Positions 41,516 to 49,949 of a stretch of 64,000 nt of DNA are shown here, piece by piece. Origin of the DNA: Sideroxydans lithotrophicus ES-1 (GTDB lineage Bacteria; Pseudomonadota; Gammaproteobacteria; Burkholderiales; Gallionellaceae). The stretch is from contig NC_013959.1 in assembly GCF_000025705.1 (NCBI RefSeq), forward strand, positions 1,930,001 to 1,994,000. Reading direction: 5' to 3'. The first letter of the stretch is position 1; the number at the start of each line of letters is the position of its first letter. A program made the translations under genes and the position numbers. The notes beneath the pieces are model-generated. The model worked only from the letters and a program-made list of their open reading frames with translations. It made no database searches and had not been told where the DNA came from.

Positions 41516-41548
41516 TCACTGGTCTCCGGTCGCGGCGCAGCCGTGACC
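41508..41548 (+). promoter_or_regulatory. conserved DGR element downstream of VR2 with stem-loop
   Basis: Matches the element after VR1; it overlaps the target 2 stop codon (TGA 41,513-41,515). Stem-loop 41,528-41,548: GGTCGCGGC-GCA-GCCGTGACC. Compared with VR1 a T-G pair has become T-A, so pairing is kept. No such hairpin follows TR. Confidence 0.75.
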
Positions 41549-41566
41549 TAGCCAAATAGGATAAAC

Positions 41567-42412
41567 ATGAACGAAACACAACCCACCGCCGAAGAGCTGT
41601 CCCAGCATAGTCTCCGCACCTTCAAAGGTATTGAAGTCGGGCTTGGACAAGCCGATCCGATTGCAACCATCGCAGCCAAGCTGGAAGAACAATATCCGGG
41701 TCATCTCATCCTGGTGCAAGCTGGCAAGTTCCTCCATGGCTACGACAGATCGGCCTATGCCCTCGCCATTCTGAAGAAGTACCAGCTCAAGTTGGTCGGA
41801 ACTGCGGCCGAGCCGCATATTCGCGTCGGTTTTCCGGTTGGTAACTTCAAGCGCCGATTGTGGACCGTTGTAGAAGAGTTCGGCATTCCCTATGCGGTGG
41901 CGCTCGGCACCTTGGCCATCGGTCGCACGATCTATGTGTCCAGTCAGCCCACCGGCAACAGTCAGGTGCTGGAATCGGTATTACCTAATGTCATCGCGGA
42001 CGTGATTGATGACCTCAAGCAGCGTGGCGAAGTGAACAAAGCCGCTGCCCAGCAACTGTTAACCAATCCAGACAACACCAGCTTCCAACTCAAGACGAAG
42101 GCCAAGGAACTAGACCTGCAGTTGCTTCAAGACATCATCAAGATGCCGCGCGATCTGCGCGCAACCTATGGGGAAAATCTCCGCGTATGTATCGGCAGGA
42201 TCCTGCGCGGTGCAATGGCTTACGGTCTGGAAGATAACAAACCCCAGTTGCTCAAGTCCATTTCCGCCGATGTGGACATGCTCAAGCACTATCTGGCACA
42301 GGCTCCACGGTTAAACGGACTCAAGCTCGCATTCGAGCATCGAGCCGGTTTAGCCGTTGAGCTTGGCAAGCTTGTTGGCGGTCTCATTCGCTTGCAAGGA
42401 GTTCAGCCATGA
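41567..42412 (+). CDS. DGR accessory protein: MutS-like (MSL) domain fused to Avd-like helical bundle
   Basis: 281 aa. Residues about 36-125 follow MutS domain I: EEQYPGHLILVQAGKFLHGYD, then LKLVGTAAEPHIRVGFPVGNFKRRLW and EEFGIPYAVALG. Residues about 180-278 are a helical bundle with LQLLQDIIKMPRDLR, NLRVCIGRILRGAMAYGLED, DMLKHYLAQAPRLNG and a final ELGKLVGGLIRL helix, the pattern of Avd, which binds the DGR RT and template RNA. MutS-like (MSL) DGR accessory factors are known; the visible Avd-like C-terminus suggests a fused two-function protein. SD AGGATAAAC-ATG. Confidence 0.85.
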   Translation: MNETQPTAEELSQHSLRTFKGIEVGLGQADPIATIAAKLEEQYPGHLILVQAGKFLHGYDRSAYALAILKKYQLKLVGTAAEPHIRVGFPVGNFKRRLWTVVEEFGIPYAVALGTLAIGRTIYVSSQPTGNSQVLESVLPNVIADVIDDLKQRGEVNKAAAQQLLTNPDNTSFQLKTKAKELDLQLLQDIIKMPRDLRATYGENLRVCIGRILRGAMAYGLEDNKPQLLKSISADVDMLKHYLAQAPRLNGLKLAFEHRAGLAVELGKLVGGLIRLQGVQP

Positions 42413-42436
42413 CTCAGCAAAGGGGATTCTCTGAAA

Positions 42437-42550
42437 GTCTGGCCATGCGCTCATCCGGGGCGGCTACTGGAGTTCCGGGTCGGGTGCGGGCGTCTTCAAT
42501 CTCAACAACGACAACCCCGAGTACGAGGACGACGACATCGGCTTTCGCTG
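42437..42550 (+). repeat. DGR template repeat TR
   Basis: 114 bp with 20 adenines concentrated in AAT/AAC/GAC/TAC codons when read in the VR frame (…VFNLNNDNPEYEDDDIGFR-stop). This codon bias gives maximal variability in target residues. TR lies between the accessory gene and the RT and is transcribed with both. Confidence 0.97.
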
Positions 42551-42684
42551 ACCCAAGAAATAAAAGCTTAGACGTTGGGCACGCCCTCGGAAAGCAAACT
42601 CTTGGTCGAGAATCTCCTGGTGCACAAGCACCAAAAGCACGGCAACACGCCCAACCGAGAACCGCTGCGCTGCCTACGGGTGGT

Positions 42685-43683
42685 GTGGTGGAATGCGGTG
42701 CGGAATTCTATCGCCTGACCACTCTAGATAATCTCTGGAACTGCTGGATGCATGCCCGCTGCAACAAGGGCGGTCGCTTGCGCATCCAGCGTTTTGGCGA
42801 AGACCCGCTGCGGCACCTGATCACCATTCAGAAGCAGCTACGCGAGCGCCGGTACCAGTTCGGCCCATATAAGACGTTCACCGTTCGCGAGAAGAAATTC
42901 CGCGACGTGGTTGATGCGCCAATGAAGGACCGTATCGTGCACTGGATGCTATACCAGTATCTGCTGCCGATCTGGCAGCCTCGCTTCATCCATGACACCT
43001 TTGGCAACCTGCCCGGGCGTGGCACGCATGCTGCCCTCCGTCGCCTGGCACAGTTCGCCCGCAGCGAGCGCGCCGAATGGGTACTTCAGCTCGACATCAG
43101 TAAGTATTTTTACTCGGTCAATCACGCCCTGCTGAAAGAGCGCGTCTTGCGCCACATCGGCGATCACGAGTTGCGCGCACTGATCATCAATCTGATCGAT
43201 TCCTTCCGGACTGATGGCAGCTATGACCATCTGTTCGCCGAATCCACGCTGTACCGGCAGACACCAGCGAAGGGTATGCCGATCGGCAATCTATCCTCGC
43301 AACTGTTTGCCAACATCTTTCTGAATGACTTCGATCATTGGGTGAAAGAAACGCTGCGCGTGAAGCGCTATGTCCGCTACGTGGACGATATGGCGATCCT
43401 GGGCGAATCACGCGAAGAGCTGCAGGAAGTCTGCGAACAGATCACCAGCAATCTGGCCAGCGAAGGCCTGACGATTCATCCACACAAGATACGCATCGCG
43501 CCAACGCGCGCCGGAGTGCCTTTCTTGGGTTCAATCGTCTGGCCAAATCATATCAGCGCAGGTCGTTATATTAGGAGTCGTTACCTACACAGGATCCGTC
43601 AGCACGAGTCCGGCGCACGGGACAGAACCGAAGCGCTGCGCTCATACCGAGCAATGTTCAAGCACACAGGGGTGACACGATGA
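42685..43683 (+). CDS. DGR reverse transcriptase
   Basis: 332 aa from GTG 42,685. The frame stays open back to ATG 42,409 (424 aa), which overlaps the accessory stop by 4 nt, but those 92 codons read through TR in another frame and give low-complexity Ser/Thr/Arg sequence, so the later start is preferred. RT motifs: VLQLDISKYFYSVNH, GMPIGNLSSQLFANIFLND (DGR-type SQ motif) and RYVRYVDDMAILG (catalytic YVDD at 232-235). The SQ in place of the usual QGxxxSP is linked to adenine infidelity in DGR RTs. No maturase or endonuclease domain. Confidence 0.95.
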   Translation: MVECGAEFYRLTTLDNLWNCWMHARCNKGGRLRIQRFGEDPLRHLITIQKQLRERRYQFGPYKTFTVREKKFRDVVDAPMKDRIVHWMLYQYLLPIWQPRFIHDTFGNLPGRGTHAALRRLAQFARSERAEWVLQLDISKYFYSVNHALLKERVLRHIGDHELRALIINLIDSFRTDGSYDHLFAESTLYRQTPAKGMPIGNLSSQLFANIFLNDFDHWVKETLRVKRYVRYVDDMAILGESREELQEVCEQITSNLASEGLTIHPHKIRIAPTRAGVPFLGSIVWPNHISAGRYIRSRYLHRIRQHESGARDRTEALRSYRAMFKHTGVTR

Positions 43684-43922
43684 GCGAATCCACGCTCTTG
43701 CTCGGTTCCTGCTGCAAGAAACCCGCAATCCACAACATGGACTACAAAGCCTTTGCCAATCCAGAAGGTCATCTGTTCTTTTGGGATGTGCAGGATTTCA
43801 CGCGACCGGTTCAGATCACCAATCAATGCTGCACCAAATGCGGAACGCACTGGTACGGCTGGGATGGGAAAGTTAATCAGTACACCGCCAAGGAATGGCA
43901 AGAAAGGATGAACGAATGCTGA
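43680..43922 (+). CDS. 80-aa cysteine-rich phage protein
   Basis: Starts 4 nt inside the RT gene (ATGA). Cysteines in GSCCKKP and CCTKCGTHW suggest a zinc ribbon; aromatic middle LFFWDVQDF and YGWDG. Overlaps the methyltransferase start by 7 nt. It is the last gene tightly coupled to the RT; a DGR role is possible but unsupported. Confidence 0.55.
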   Translation: MSESTLLLGSCCKKPAIHNMDYKAFANPEGHLFFWDVQDFTRPVQITNQCCTKCGTHWYGWDGKVNQYTAKEWQERMNEC

Positions 43923-45745
43923 CCCCGCAATACATCATGGACCTGAACGACGAGATCATCATCGATAACTTTGCCGGCGGTGGCGGGGCTTCAACTGGTT
44001 TCGAATTGGCGCTTGGGCGACATGTGGACGTGGCGATCAACCACGATCCGGAGGCGGTCTCCATGCACCAGGCAAACCATCCGCAGACGCGACATTATTG
44101 CGAATCAGTTTGGGAAGTTGACCCGCGTACCGTTCATCCCGGCCGGAAGATCGGCGCGCTATGGCTTTCTCCTGACTGCAAGCACTTCAGCAAAGCCAAG
44201 GGCGGCAAACCAGTCGAAAAGAAGATTCGCGGTCTCGCCTGGGTGGCATTGCGCTGGGTAGCCATCCGCAAGCCCCGCCGCCTGTTTCTGGAAAATGTCG
44301 AAGAATTCATTACTTGGGGGCCGCTAGTATCCGATGCCAACGGCAACATGCGGCCATGCCCAAAGAACAAGGGGCGCGAGTTCAATGCATTCGTCAATGC
44401 CCTGCGCCGTCACGGTTATGTTGTGGATTGGAAAGAATTGCGTGCCAGCGACTATGACACTCCGACCATTCGCAAACGCCTATTTCTTGTTGCGCGCTGC
44501 GATGGTCAGCCGATTGTCTGGCCAGAAGCAACCCACGGCGCGCCGGATAGTGAAAAGGTTAAGAGTGGATGGCTGCTGCCATGGCGCACCGCTGCTGAGT
44601 GTATCGACTGGTCTCTACCATGCCCGTCTATCTTTCTGACCAAAGAGGAAGGCCGCGCTATCGGCGTAAACCGGCCTTTGGCGGACAACACATTGCGCCG
44701 AGTAGCCAAGGGCATCATGCGTTACGTGGTCAATGCCGCCGAGCCGTTCATTGTGCCGCTCACCCACCACGGCGCCGACCGCCGCACTGGCATGGAACAG
44801 CCGCTGCCGACCGTTACTGCCGCTCATCGTGGCGAAATGGCGCTGATACAACCGTTCATCACCGAACACGCCAACGGCTCCAATCAGCGGAACATGCCAG
44901 CAGACGAACCGCTGCGCACGCAATGCGCCCAGGTCAAGGGCGGACACTTCGCGGTCGTTCAGCCTTTTATCTCGACTTATTACGGTGACAAGCGCCCGGG
45001 CGATGTGCGCGGTATCAGCATGGATGAACCTCTGCATACGCAAACCACCGAGAATCGACATGCGCTGGTATCCGCCTTCATGGCAAAGCACTACGGCGGC
45101 GTGGTCGGTCACAGCCTTAACGACGAACCGCTGCATACCATCACCAGTAGCGATCACAATTCTCTGGTGACGGCCCACATCGTTGGCGCTGGCGGCCCCG
45201 TCTACAGCGGAAAACCAAAAGCTATTGATGAGCCGTTCGGTACCATGACGGCCGAGAACCATCGCGCTCTGGTCACCAGCAACATCGTCAAGATGCGCGG
45301 CACCAATGTCGGACAGGATAACCGCGAGCCGTTGCATACCATCAGCGCGCAGGGAACTCACTTCGCCGAGGTTCGCTCGTTCCTGATCAAGTATTACGGC
45401 ACCGATCAGGATCCTCAATTGCGCGAACCACTCCACACGGTCACCACCAAGGACCGCTATGGCCTCGTGACCGTCCACGGTGAGGAATATGCCATCGTAG
45501 ACATCGGCATGCGCATGCTGGCACCGCGCGAGCTCTTCCGGGCGCAGGGATTTCCCGAGAAATACATCATCGACCGCGGCCTGCACATCGACGCGGATGG
45601 TAATCATCATTGGAAGCCACTCACAAAGAGCGCCCAGGTGCGCATGTGCGGTAACAGCGTCTGCCCGCCGCTGGCGGCTGCGCTGATTCGGGCTAATTGC
45701 GCGGACATGATCGTCAGCAAAGAAGTGAAACGGAGGTCAGCATGA
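43916..45745 (+). CDS. C5 cytosine DNA methyltransferase with internal repeat array
   Basis: 609 aa. Motif I DNFAGGGGASTGFE; catalytic-loop variant SPDCKHFS with the Cys near residue 88 (usual form PCQ); ENV motif FLENVEEF; and TPTIRKRLFLVA and C-terminal RMCGNSVCPPLAAAL (motif X). Between about residues 293 and 510 seven copies of an EPLHTxT unit recur every 32-40 residues, occupying the target-recognition region. Longer than the usual 330-420 aa. No cognate restriction gene is visible, so self-protection is likely. Confidence 0.88.
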   Translation: MLTPQYIMDLNDEIIIDNFAGGGGASTGFELALGRHVDVAINHDPEAVSMHQANHPQTRHYCESVWEVDPRTVHPGRKIGALWLSPDCKHFSKAKGGKPVEKKIRGLAWVALRWVAIRKPRRLFLENVEEFITWGPLVSDANGNMRPCPKNKGREFNAFVNALRRHGYVVDWKELRASDYDTPTIRKRLFLVARCDGQPIVWPEATHGAPDSEKVKSGWLLPWRTAAECIDWSLPCPSIFLTKEEGRAIGVNRPLADNTLRRVAKGIMRYVVNAAEPFIVPLTHHGADRRTGMEQPLPTVTAAHRGEMALIQPFITEHANGSNQRNMPADEPLRTQCAQVKGGHFAVVQPFISTYYGDKRPGDVRGISMDEPLHTQTTENRHALVSAFMAKHYGGVVGHSLNDEPLHTITSSDHNSLVTAHIVGAGGPVYSGKPKAIDEPFGTMTAENHRALVTSNIVKMRGTNVGQDNREPLHTISAQGTHFAEVRSFLIKYYGTDQDPQLREPLHTVTTKDRYGLVTVHGEEYAIVDIGMRMLAPRELFRAQGFPEKYIIDRGLHIDADGNHHWKPLTKSAQVRMCGNSVCPPLAAALIRANCADMIVSKEVKRRSA

Positions 45746-46965
45746 CCATTCGCGACCTCTCTCTCTTTGAAGGTAGCGCCCGCCTTCAGATGACTGAATC
45801 AATCGAACTGACTATCCAGAGCTTGCAAGCTTATGGCCATGAGCACGATCACTGGGTAATTGCGTGGTCTGGTGGGAAGGACAGCACAGCGACACTCACC
45901 CTGATTGTCTGGCTGATCACGTCAGGAAAGATCAAAGGTCCGAAACGATTGACTGTCTTGTATGCCGATACCCGCATGGAATTACCGCCTCTCGCAATCG
46001 CGGCGAGCGAAATCATGGATGAACTGGCGGATCGCGATATTGAATTCAGGGCAGTTCGCGCGCCTCTGGATAAGCGCTTCCTTGTCTACATGCTTGGCCG
46101 CGGTGTCCCGCCGCCGAATAACAACACACTGCGTTGGTGCACTAGACAGATCAAGGTCGATCCAATGGCGGCCGCTATCGCCGAATCGCTTGGCGACGGC
46201 ACCGCATTGACTATTACCGGCGTTCGGCAGGGAGAAAGTGCTATCCGCGACCGTCGCATTGAGATGAGTTGCGGCAAGGACGGCGCCGAGTGCGGCCAAG
46301 GCTGGTATCAACAGGTCCTTCCGGAGAGTAAAGGTGTGCGCGGCCGCATCGCCACGCTGGCACCACTGTTGCACTGGCGCGTCTGCCACGTCTGGGAATG
46401 GCTACGTAACTGGGCACCCAAGGAAGAGTTCGGAGGCTGGCCAACCGAGATCATTGCCGATGCCTATGGCGGCGATGAGGCCGAAGAGTTAAACGCCAGA
46501 ACAGGCTGCATTGCATGTCCGCTTGCCCAGGAAGAAAAAGCGCTGGAAAGCATCATCGCGCTGCCACGTTGGGGGCATTTAACACCGTTGCGTGACTTGA
46601 AGCCGATCTATCGCTGGCTTCGTGAACCGGCTCAGCGCCTGCGCAAGTCGGGCGTCGAACGCCTGAAGGACGGATCAATCGGGAAGAACCCGCAACGTAT
46701 GGGGCCATTGACATTGGAAGCCAGATTGAAAGCTCTGGAAGACATCCTCTCCATTCAAAAACGCATCAATGCAGCCGATGGCCGTCTGACCTTAAACCTG
46801 ATTGACGAAGAGGAAGAATCTCGCATTCGTGAGCTGATAGCAGCAGAAACTTGGCCGAATGGTTGGGATGGCGATGAACCGCACGCTGATCAATTCTTGC
46901 CGGTTATTTTCTATGAAAACGGTGCCGAACAACATGACCTATTTGGATTGGAGGAAACAGTATGA
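45742..46965 (+). CDS. PP-loop PAPS-reductase/DndC-like protein
   Basis: 407 aa from ATG 45,742 (ATGA overlap with the methyltransferase). PP-loop SGGKDS at 43-48 binds ATP and activates a substrate by adenylation. WCTRQIKVDP and GCIACPLAQEE cysteines fit a Fe-S or zinc site as in PAPS reductase and DndC. DndC acts in DNA phosphorothioation with DndA/B/D/E; no partners are present here. The neighbouring methyltransferase suggests a DNA-modification role (inference). Confidence 0.75.
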   Translation: MTIRDLSLFEGSARLQMTESIELTIQSLQAYGHEHDHWVIAWSGGKDSTATLTLIVWLITSGKIKGPKRLTVLYADTRMELPPLAIAASEIMDELADRDIEFRAVRAPLDKRFLVYMLGRGVPPPNNNTLRWCTRQIKVDPMAAAIAESLGDGTALTITGVRQGESAIRDRRIEMSCGKDGAECGQGWYQQVLPESKGVRGRIATLAPLLHWRVCHVWEWLRNWAPKEEFGGWPTEIIADAYGGDEAEELNARTGCIACPLAQEEKALESIIALPRWGHLTPLRDLKPIYRWLREPAQRLRKSGVERLKDGSIGKNPQRMGPLTLEARLKALEDILSIQKRINAADGRLTLNLIDEEEESRIRELIAAETWPNGWDGDEPHADQFLPVIFYENGAEQHDLFGLEETV

Positions 46966-47558
46966 GTGAACACACGCAAGGACCATATTACGTCGGTGCA
47001 CAGAACGACATGCTCTATATAACTGTGGGAAAGCCGCCCGCAATGAGCAACGACTATCCAGATCATGAGGCTGATCGTACGCCGATTGCAAAGGCATATA
47101 GCCCGGATGATGCCCGTCGCATTGCGGCATGTTTGAATGCTTGCTCATCGATACCGACCGAAGACCTCGAAGATTCTTCCATGAACATCATCGAGTACAT
47201 GGAAGATCAGTACACAGATCGGGTTGACAATCTGATGCGCATCAGCAACCAGCTACGGAACGGCAACACCGAACTGATTGAGGCTCTGATGGGAATGGTC
47301 AATCAGTTTTTTATTCGCGACAGCGATACTCACGACCAAAATGACGTCCTGCGGCATTCATTCATGTCGGCCGAGGAAGATGCAATCCGCGTGCTGATCG
47401 ATGCGGGCTTCGCCGAAGAACTTGAACTCGGCGGCTACCGCCTGCTGTGGGAAAAGCTGGAACAACGCAAAAAGCCGATGACATGGCAGGACGCAGTCAA
47501 TCTTTATGTCACAGACCCCGCGCAGCGTGACAAATTGCTGAGGATGGATCAGGAATGA
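46962..47558 (+). CDS. 198-aa phage protein
   Basis: N-terminal DDARRIAACLNACSSI is a frequent phage motif; the remainder is acidic and helical (EYMEDQYTDRVDNLM, EEDAIRVLIDAGFAEELE, WQDAVNLYVTDPAQRDKLL). Overlaps both neighbours by 4 nt. Function unknown. Confidence 0.6.
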   Translation: MSEHTQGPYYVGAQNDMLYITVGKPPAMSNDYPDHEADRTPIAKAYSPDDARRIAACLNACSSIPTEDLEDSSMNIIEYMEDQYTDRVDNLMRISNQLRNGNTELIEALMGMVNQFFIRDSDTHDQNDVLRHSFMSAEEDAIRVLIDAGFAEELELGGYRLLWEKLEQRKKPMTWQDAVNLYVTDPAQRDKLLRMDQE

Positions 47559-47911
47559 GCGCTTTAGACATCCCTGAGATAGTTAGAGCACAGATGATGA
47601 ATCCGCTATTCATCCCGCTCAAGACTGAGTATTTCGATTCCTTTGCCGATGGCAGCAAGCGCGAAGAGCTGCGTGTCTATGGACCGCGCTGGAATGAAAA
47701 GACCTGCCCAGTCGGTCGCAAAGTGACTCTCAGCAAAGGGTATGGAAAGCGGCACCGGATGGCCGGAATCGTCACGAAATTCAAACGCCAGCACGGCGAA
47801 ACGTTTGGAAGCACCTACCAGGCTGCAATTCTAGAATGCTACGGCACACTGGACATCTGGATTGCTTGCATCCAAGTAAAGCTCGAAAAACAGGGGAACA
47901 TCAATGGCTGA
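47555..47911 (+). CDS. ASCH/PUA-like domain protein
   Basis: 118 aa. IPLKTEYFDSFADGSKREELRVYG...CPVGRKVTLSKGYGKRHRMAGIVTKF fits the ASCH fold (PUA-like), which binds RNA or modified nucleotides. Lone ASCH proteins are common in phage DNA-metabolism operons. Confidence 0.7.
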   Translation: MSALDIPEIVRAQMMNPLFIPLKTEYFDSFADGSKREELRVYGPRWNEKTCPVGRKVTLSKGYGKRHRMAGIVTKFKRQHGETFGSTYQAAILECYGTLDIWIACIQVKLEKQGNING

Positions 47912-48899
47912 TCAACGTGACGGCGGTATTGTCTGGTGCAACGAAACATGGAACCCATTACGCGGCTGCTCGCGCGTCTCCGAAGGCTGCCGCAACTGCT
48001 ACGCCGAGAGCATGGCCGCACGCTTCTGCGGTGCCGGGATGCCATACGAGGGCACGATCAATCCAGAGACGAAGCGTTGGAGCGGCACGATCAAGCTGGT
48101 ACCGGAGCATCTGACAGACCCGTTGCGCTGGACTCGCCCGCGCATGATCTTCGTCAACAGCATGTCCGATCTGTTCCATGAGGACGTGCCGTTCCAGTTC
48201 ATCGCCGATGTATTTGCTGTAATGGCCTGCACTACGCGGCATACCTATCAGGTTCTGACCAAGCGCCCGGCCAGGATGCTGGAATTCTTCGCATGGCTTA
48301 ATGAAGAACTCGATGGCTTCGGACACCCTACTCGCATTGATTCTTTGCGCGTGTGGCCGCAATGGATTCCATCTAAAGGCAATCGCGGAGGATATGACAA
48401 CTGCGGGCCGCTATGGCCGCTTGAAAACGTCTGGCTCGGCGTCACCGTCGAGAATCAGGAAGCTGCCGACGAACGCATCCCACTGCTGCTGCAAACACCG
48501 GCCGCGGTGCGCTGGGTGAGCATTGAGCCGCTGCTGGAGGCGGTCAATATTGCTCTGTGGCTTGACCAACTGCCAGCAACTGTCGACCAACGACCGCGCC
48601 TTGATTGGTGCGTGGTCGGTGGAGAGAGCGGTCCGAACGCGCGCCCGATGCATCCTGACTGGGCGAGAAGTCTGCGTGATCAATGCTCGGCAGCAGATGT
48701 GCCGTTCCTGTTTAAGCAATGGGGCGAGTGGTTACCAGATTGGCATGGTGAATACCTTGAGCCATTGATTGTGACGCAAGATCGACACCATTGGGACGGT
48801 CTCGGCAAGGAATCATATAGCTTTAAGGTGGGGAAAAAGCGTGCCGGTCGCATGCTCGACGGCGTGCTGCATGACGGTTATCCGGTGGTGAATCCATGA
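47904..48899 (+). CDS. phage Gp37/Gp68-family protein (DUF5131)
   Basis: 331 aa. Signature CNETWNPLRGCSRVSEGCRNCYAESMAARF (cysteine cluster), then TYQVLTKRPARM, ENVWLGVTVENQEAAD, VSIEPLLE, VVGGESGPNARPMHPDWARSLRDQC. The cysteines resemble those of radical-SAM/photolyase-like enzymes; the family's activity is not established. Confidence 0.85.
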   Translation: MADQRDGGIVWCNETWNPLRGCSRVSEGCRNCYAESMAARFCGAGMPYEGTINPETKRWSGTIKLVPEHLTDPLRWTRPRMIFVNSMSDLFHEDVPFQFIADVFAVMACTTRHTYQVLTKRPARMLEFFAWLNEELDGFGHPTRIDSLRVWPQWIPSKGNRGGYDNCGPLWPLENVWLGVTVENQEAADERIPLLLQTPAAVRWVSIEPLLEAVNIALWLDQLPATVDQRPRLDWCVVGGESGPNARPMHPDWARSLRDQCSAADVPFLFKQWGEWLPDWHGEYLEPLIVTQDRHHWDGLGKESYSFKVGKKRAGRMLDGVLHDGYPVVNP

Positions 48900-49390
48900 G
48901 CTTATTCGACCAAACCGGAGCCGTATTTTCACCCTGCAAGAAGTACCGCTATCTGCTGTGGCGCGATTGGGATGTGACCAAGCTTGTGTTGACATTCGTA
49001 ATGCTAAACCCTAGCACTGCCGACGAAGTTACCAACGATCCAACCGTGGAACATTGTCAGCGCCGTGCTGTATCGGGTGGATTCGGTCGCCTGCAGGTCG
49101 TTAACATCTTCGCGCTGCGTTCGACCGATCCACAGGCGTTGTATTCTTCAGATGATCCGGCAGGCCCTGACAATGACGCGACAATCCTTGAAGCGGTGAA
49201 GGCATGCGGCGTTGTGATCTGCGCCTGGGGAACGCACGGAAACTTGAATGGACGCGGCGCAGATGTGTTGAAGCTGCTGCGCGGCGCTGGCATACAGCCG
49301 CATTACTTGGTGCTGAACAAAGATGGAACACCAAAGCACCCGCTGTATGTTGGGTACGACGTGAATCCAACACCTTGGGAGCATCCATGA
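48896..49390 (+). CDS. DUF1643 protein
   Basis: 164 aa. FSPCKKYRYLLWRDWD, TFVMLNPSTADEVTNDPTVE, RLQVVNIFALRSTDP and CAWGTHG are the DUF1643 signature. Frequent in phages and plasmids; unknown activity. Overlaps neighbours by 4 nt. Confidence 0.85.
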   Translation: MSLFDQTGAVFSPCKKYRYLLWRDWDVTKLVLTFVMLNPSTADEVTNDPTVEHCQRRAVSGGFGRLQVVNIFALRSTDPQALYSSDDPAGPDNDATILEAVKACGVVICAWGTHGNLNGRGADVLKLLRGAGIQPHYLVLNKDGTPKHPLYVGYDVNPTPWEHP

Positions 49391-49560
49391 GCCGCGCTAA
49401 TGAAATTCACCAAGCCCGCGTCTACCTGACTGAATCCAAGCGGCGCGGGCGCTGTCAGTTCGCGTTCCTGCTTTTGACCTGGGCGGCAAATGCTCGGCGT
49501 CGGGCGATGGCTGCGAAACCTGAACCAGCCCAGCATGACCTATTCGGAAGTGCGGCATGA
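49387..49560 (+). CDS. 57-aa phage protein
   Basis: MSRANEIHQARVYLTESKRRG, hydrophobic FAFLLLTWAANARRRAM and C-terminal QHDLFG. The tail 'QxDLFG' is common at C-termini of phage proteins. Coupled at both ends (ATGA). Function unknown. Confidence 0.6.
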   Translation: MSRANEIHQARVYLTESKRRGRCQFAFLLLTWAANARRRAMAAKPEPAQHDLFGSAA

Positions 49561-49949
49561 CCATCAAATGCGACTACTGCCACCGCGACGCCAAGTTCGT
49601 CACAGGCGCGAAACTTTACCCGCACCGCCCGGACCTGCTGCATAAGAAATTCTGGCATTGCGAACCGTGCGACGCTTATGTCGGATGCCACGACCGGAAC
49701 AAGCGGCTGGGCTTCAATGGCGACGAACCGAAGGGAAGGCTGGCGAACGCCCAACTGCGCAAGATTCGGATCGCCGCGCATGCGGCCTTTGATCCGCTGT
49801 GGAAGTCGGGCGAAATGACGCGCACCGATGCTTACGTCTGGCTGGCGGGTGCGATTGGCCTGTCGATGGTGAATATGCACATCGGCATGCTGGATGTGGA
49901 CGGATGCCGGGCGGTGATTGTGGCGGTTAAGGGGAGGAAGGCGACATGA
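49557..49949 (+). CDS. DUF3268 zinc-finger protein
   Basis: 130 aa. KCDYCHRDAKFVTG, FWHCEPCDAYVGCH (CxxC...CxxC) and LGRLANAQLRKIRIAAHAAFDPLW-type helix match DUF3268, a phage zinc-finger family. The rest is helical. Nucleic-acid binding presumed. Confidence 0.82.
   Translation: MTIKCDYCHRDAKFVTGAKLYPHRPDLLHKKFWHCEPCDAYVGCHDRNKRLGFNGDEPKGRLANAQLRKIRIAAHAAFDPLWKSGEMTRTDAYVWLAGAIGLSMVNMHIGMLDVDGCRAVIVAVKGRKAT

Larger units (their letters stand above)
36027..43683 (+). mobile_element. diversity-generating retroelement (two targets, one template, MSL-Avd, RT)
   Basis: Order: target 1 with VR1, five-gene spacing including recombination genes, target 2 with VR2, accessory MSL-Avd, TR, RT. TR and each VR are 114 bp and align without gaps; differences occur only at TR adenines. 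DGRs copy TR through an error-prone, adenine-mutating reverse transcription and place the cDNA in VR (established for Bordetella phage BPP-1). Here one template would diversify two proteins. Confidence 0.96.

Noticed and set aside
42409-43683. RT as part of a group II intron or retron
   Set aside because: No maturase or endonuclease domain and no intron or msr/msd structure seen, whereas TR/VR pairs with A-only changes and the SQ motif identify a DGR.
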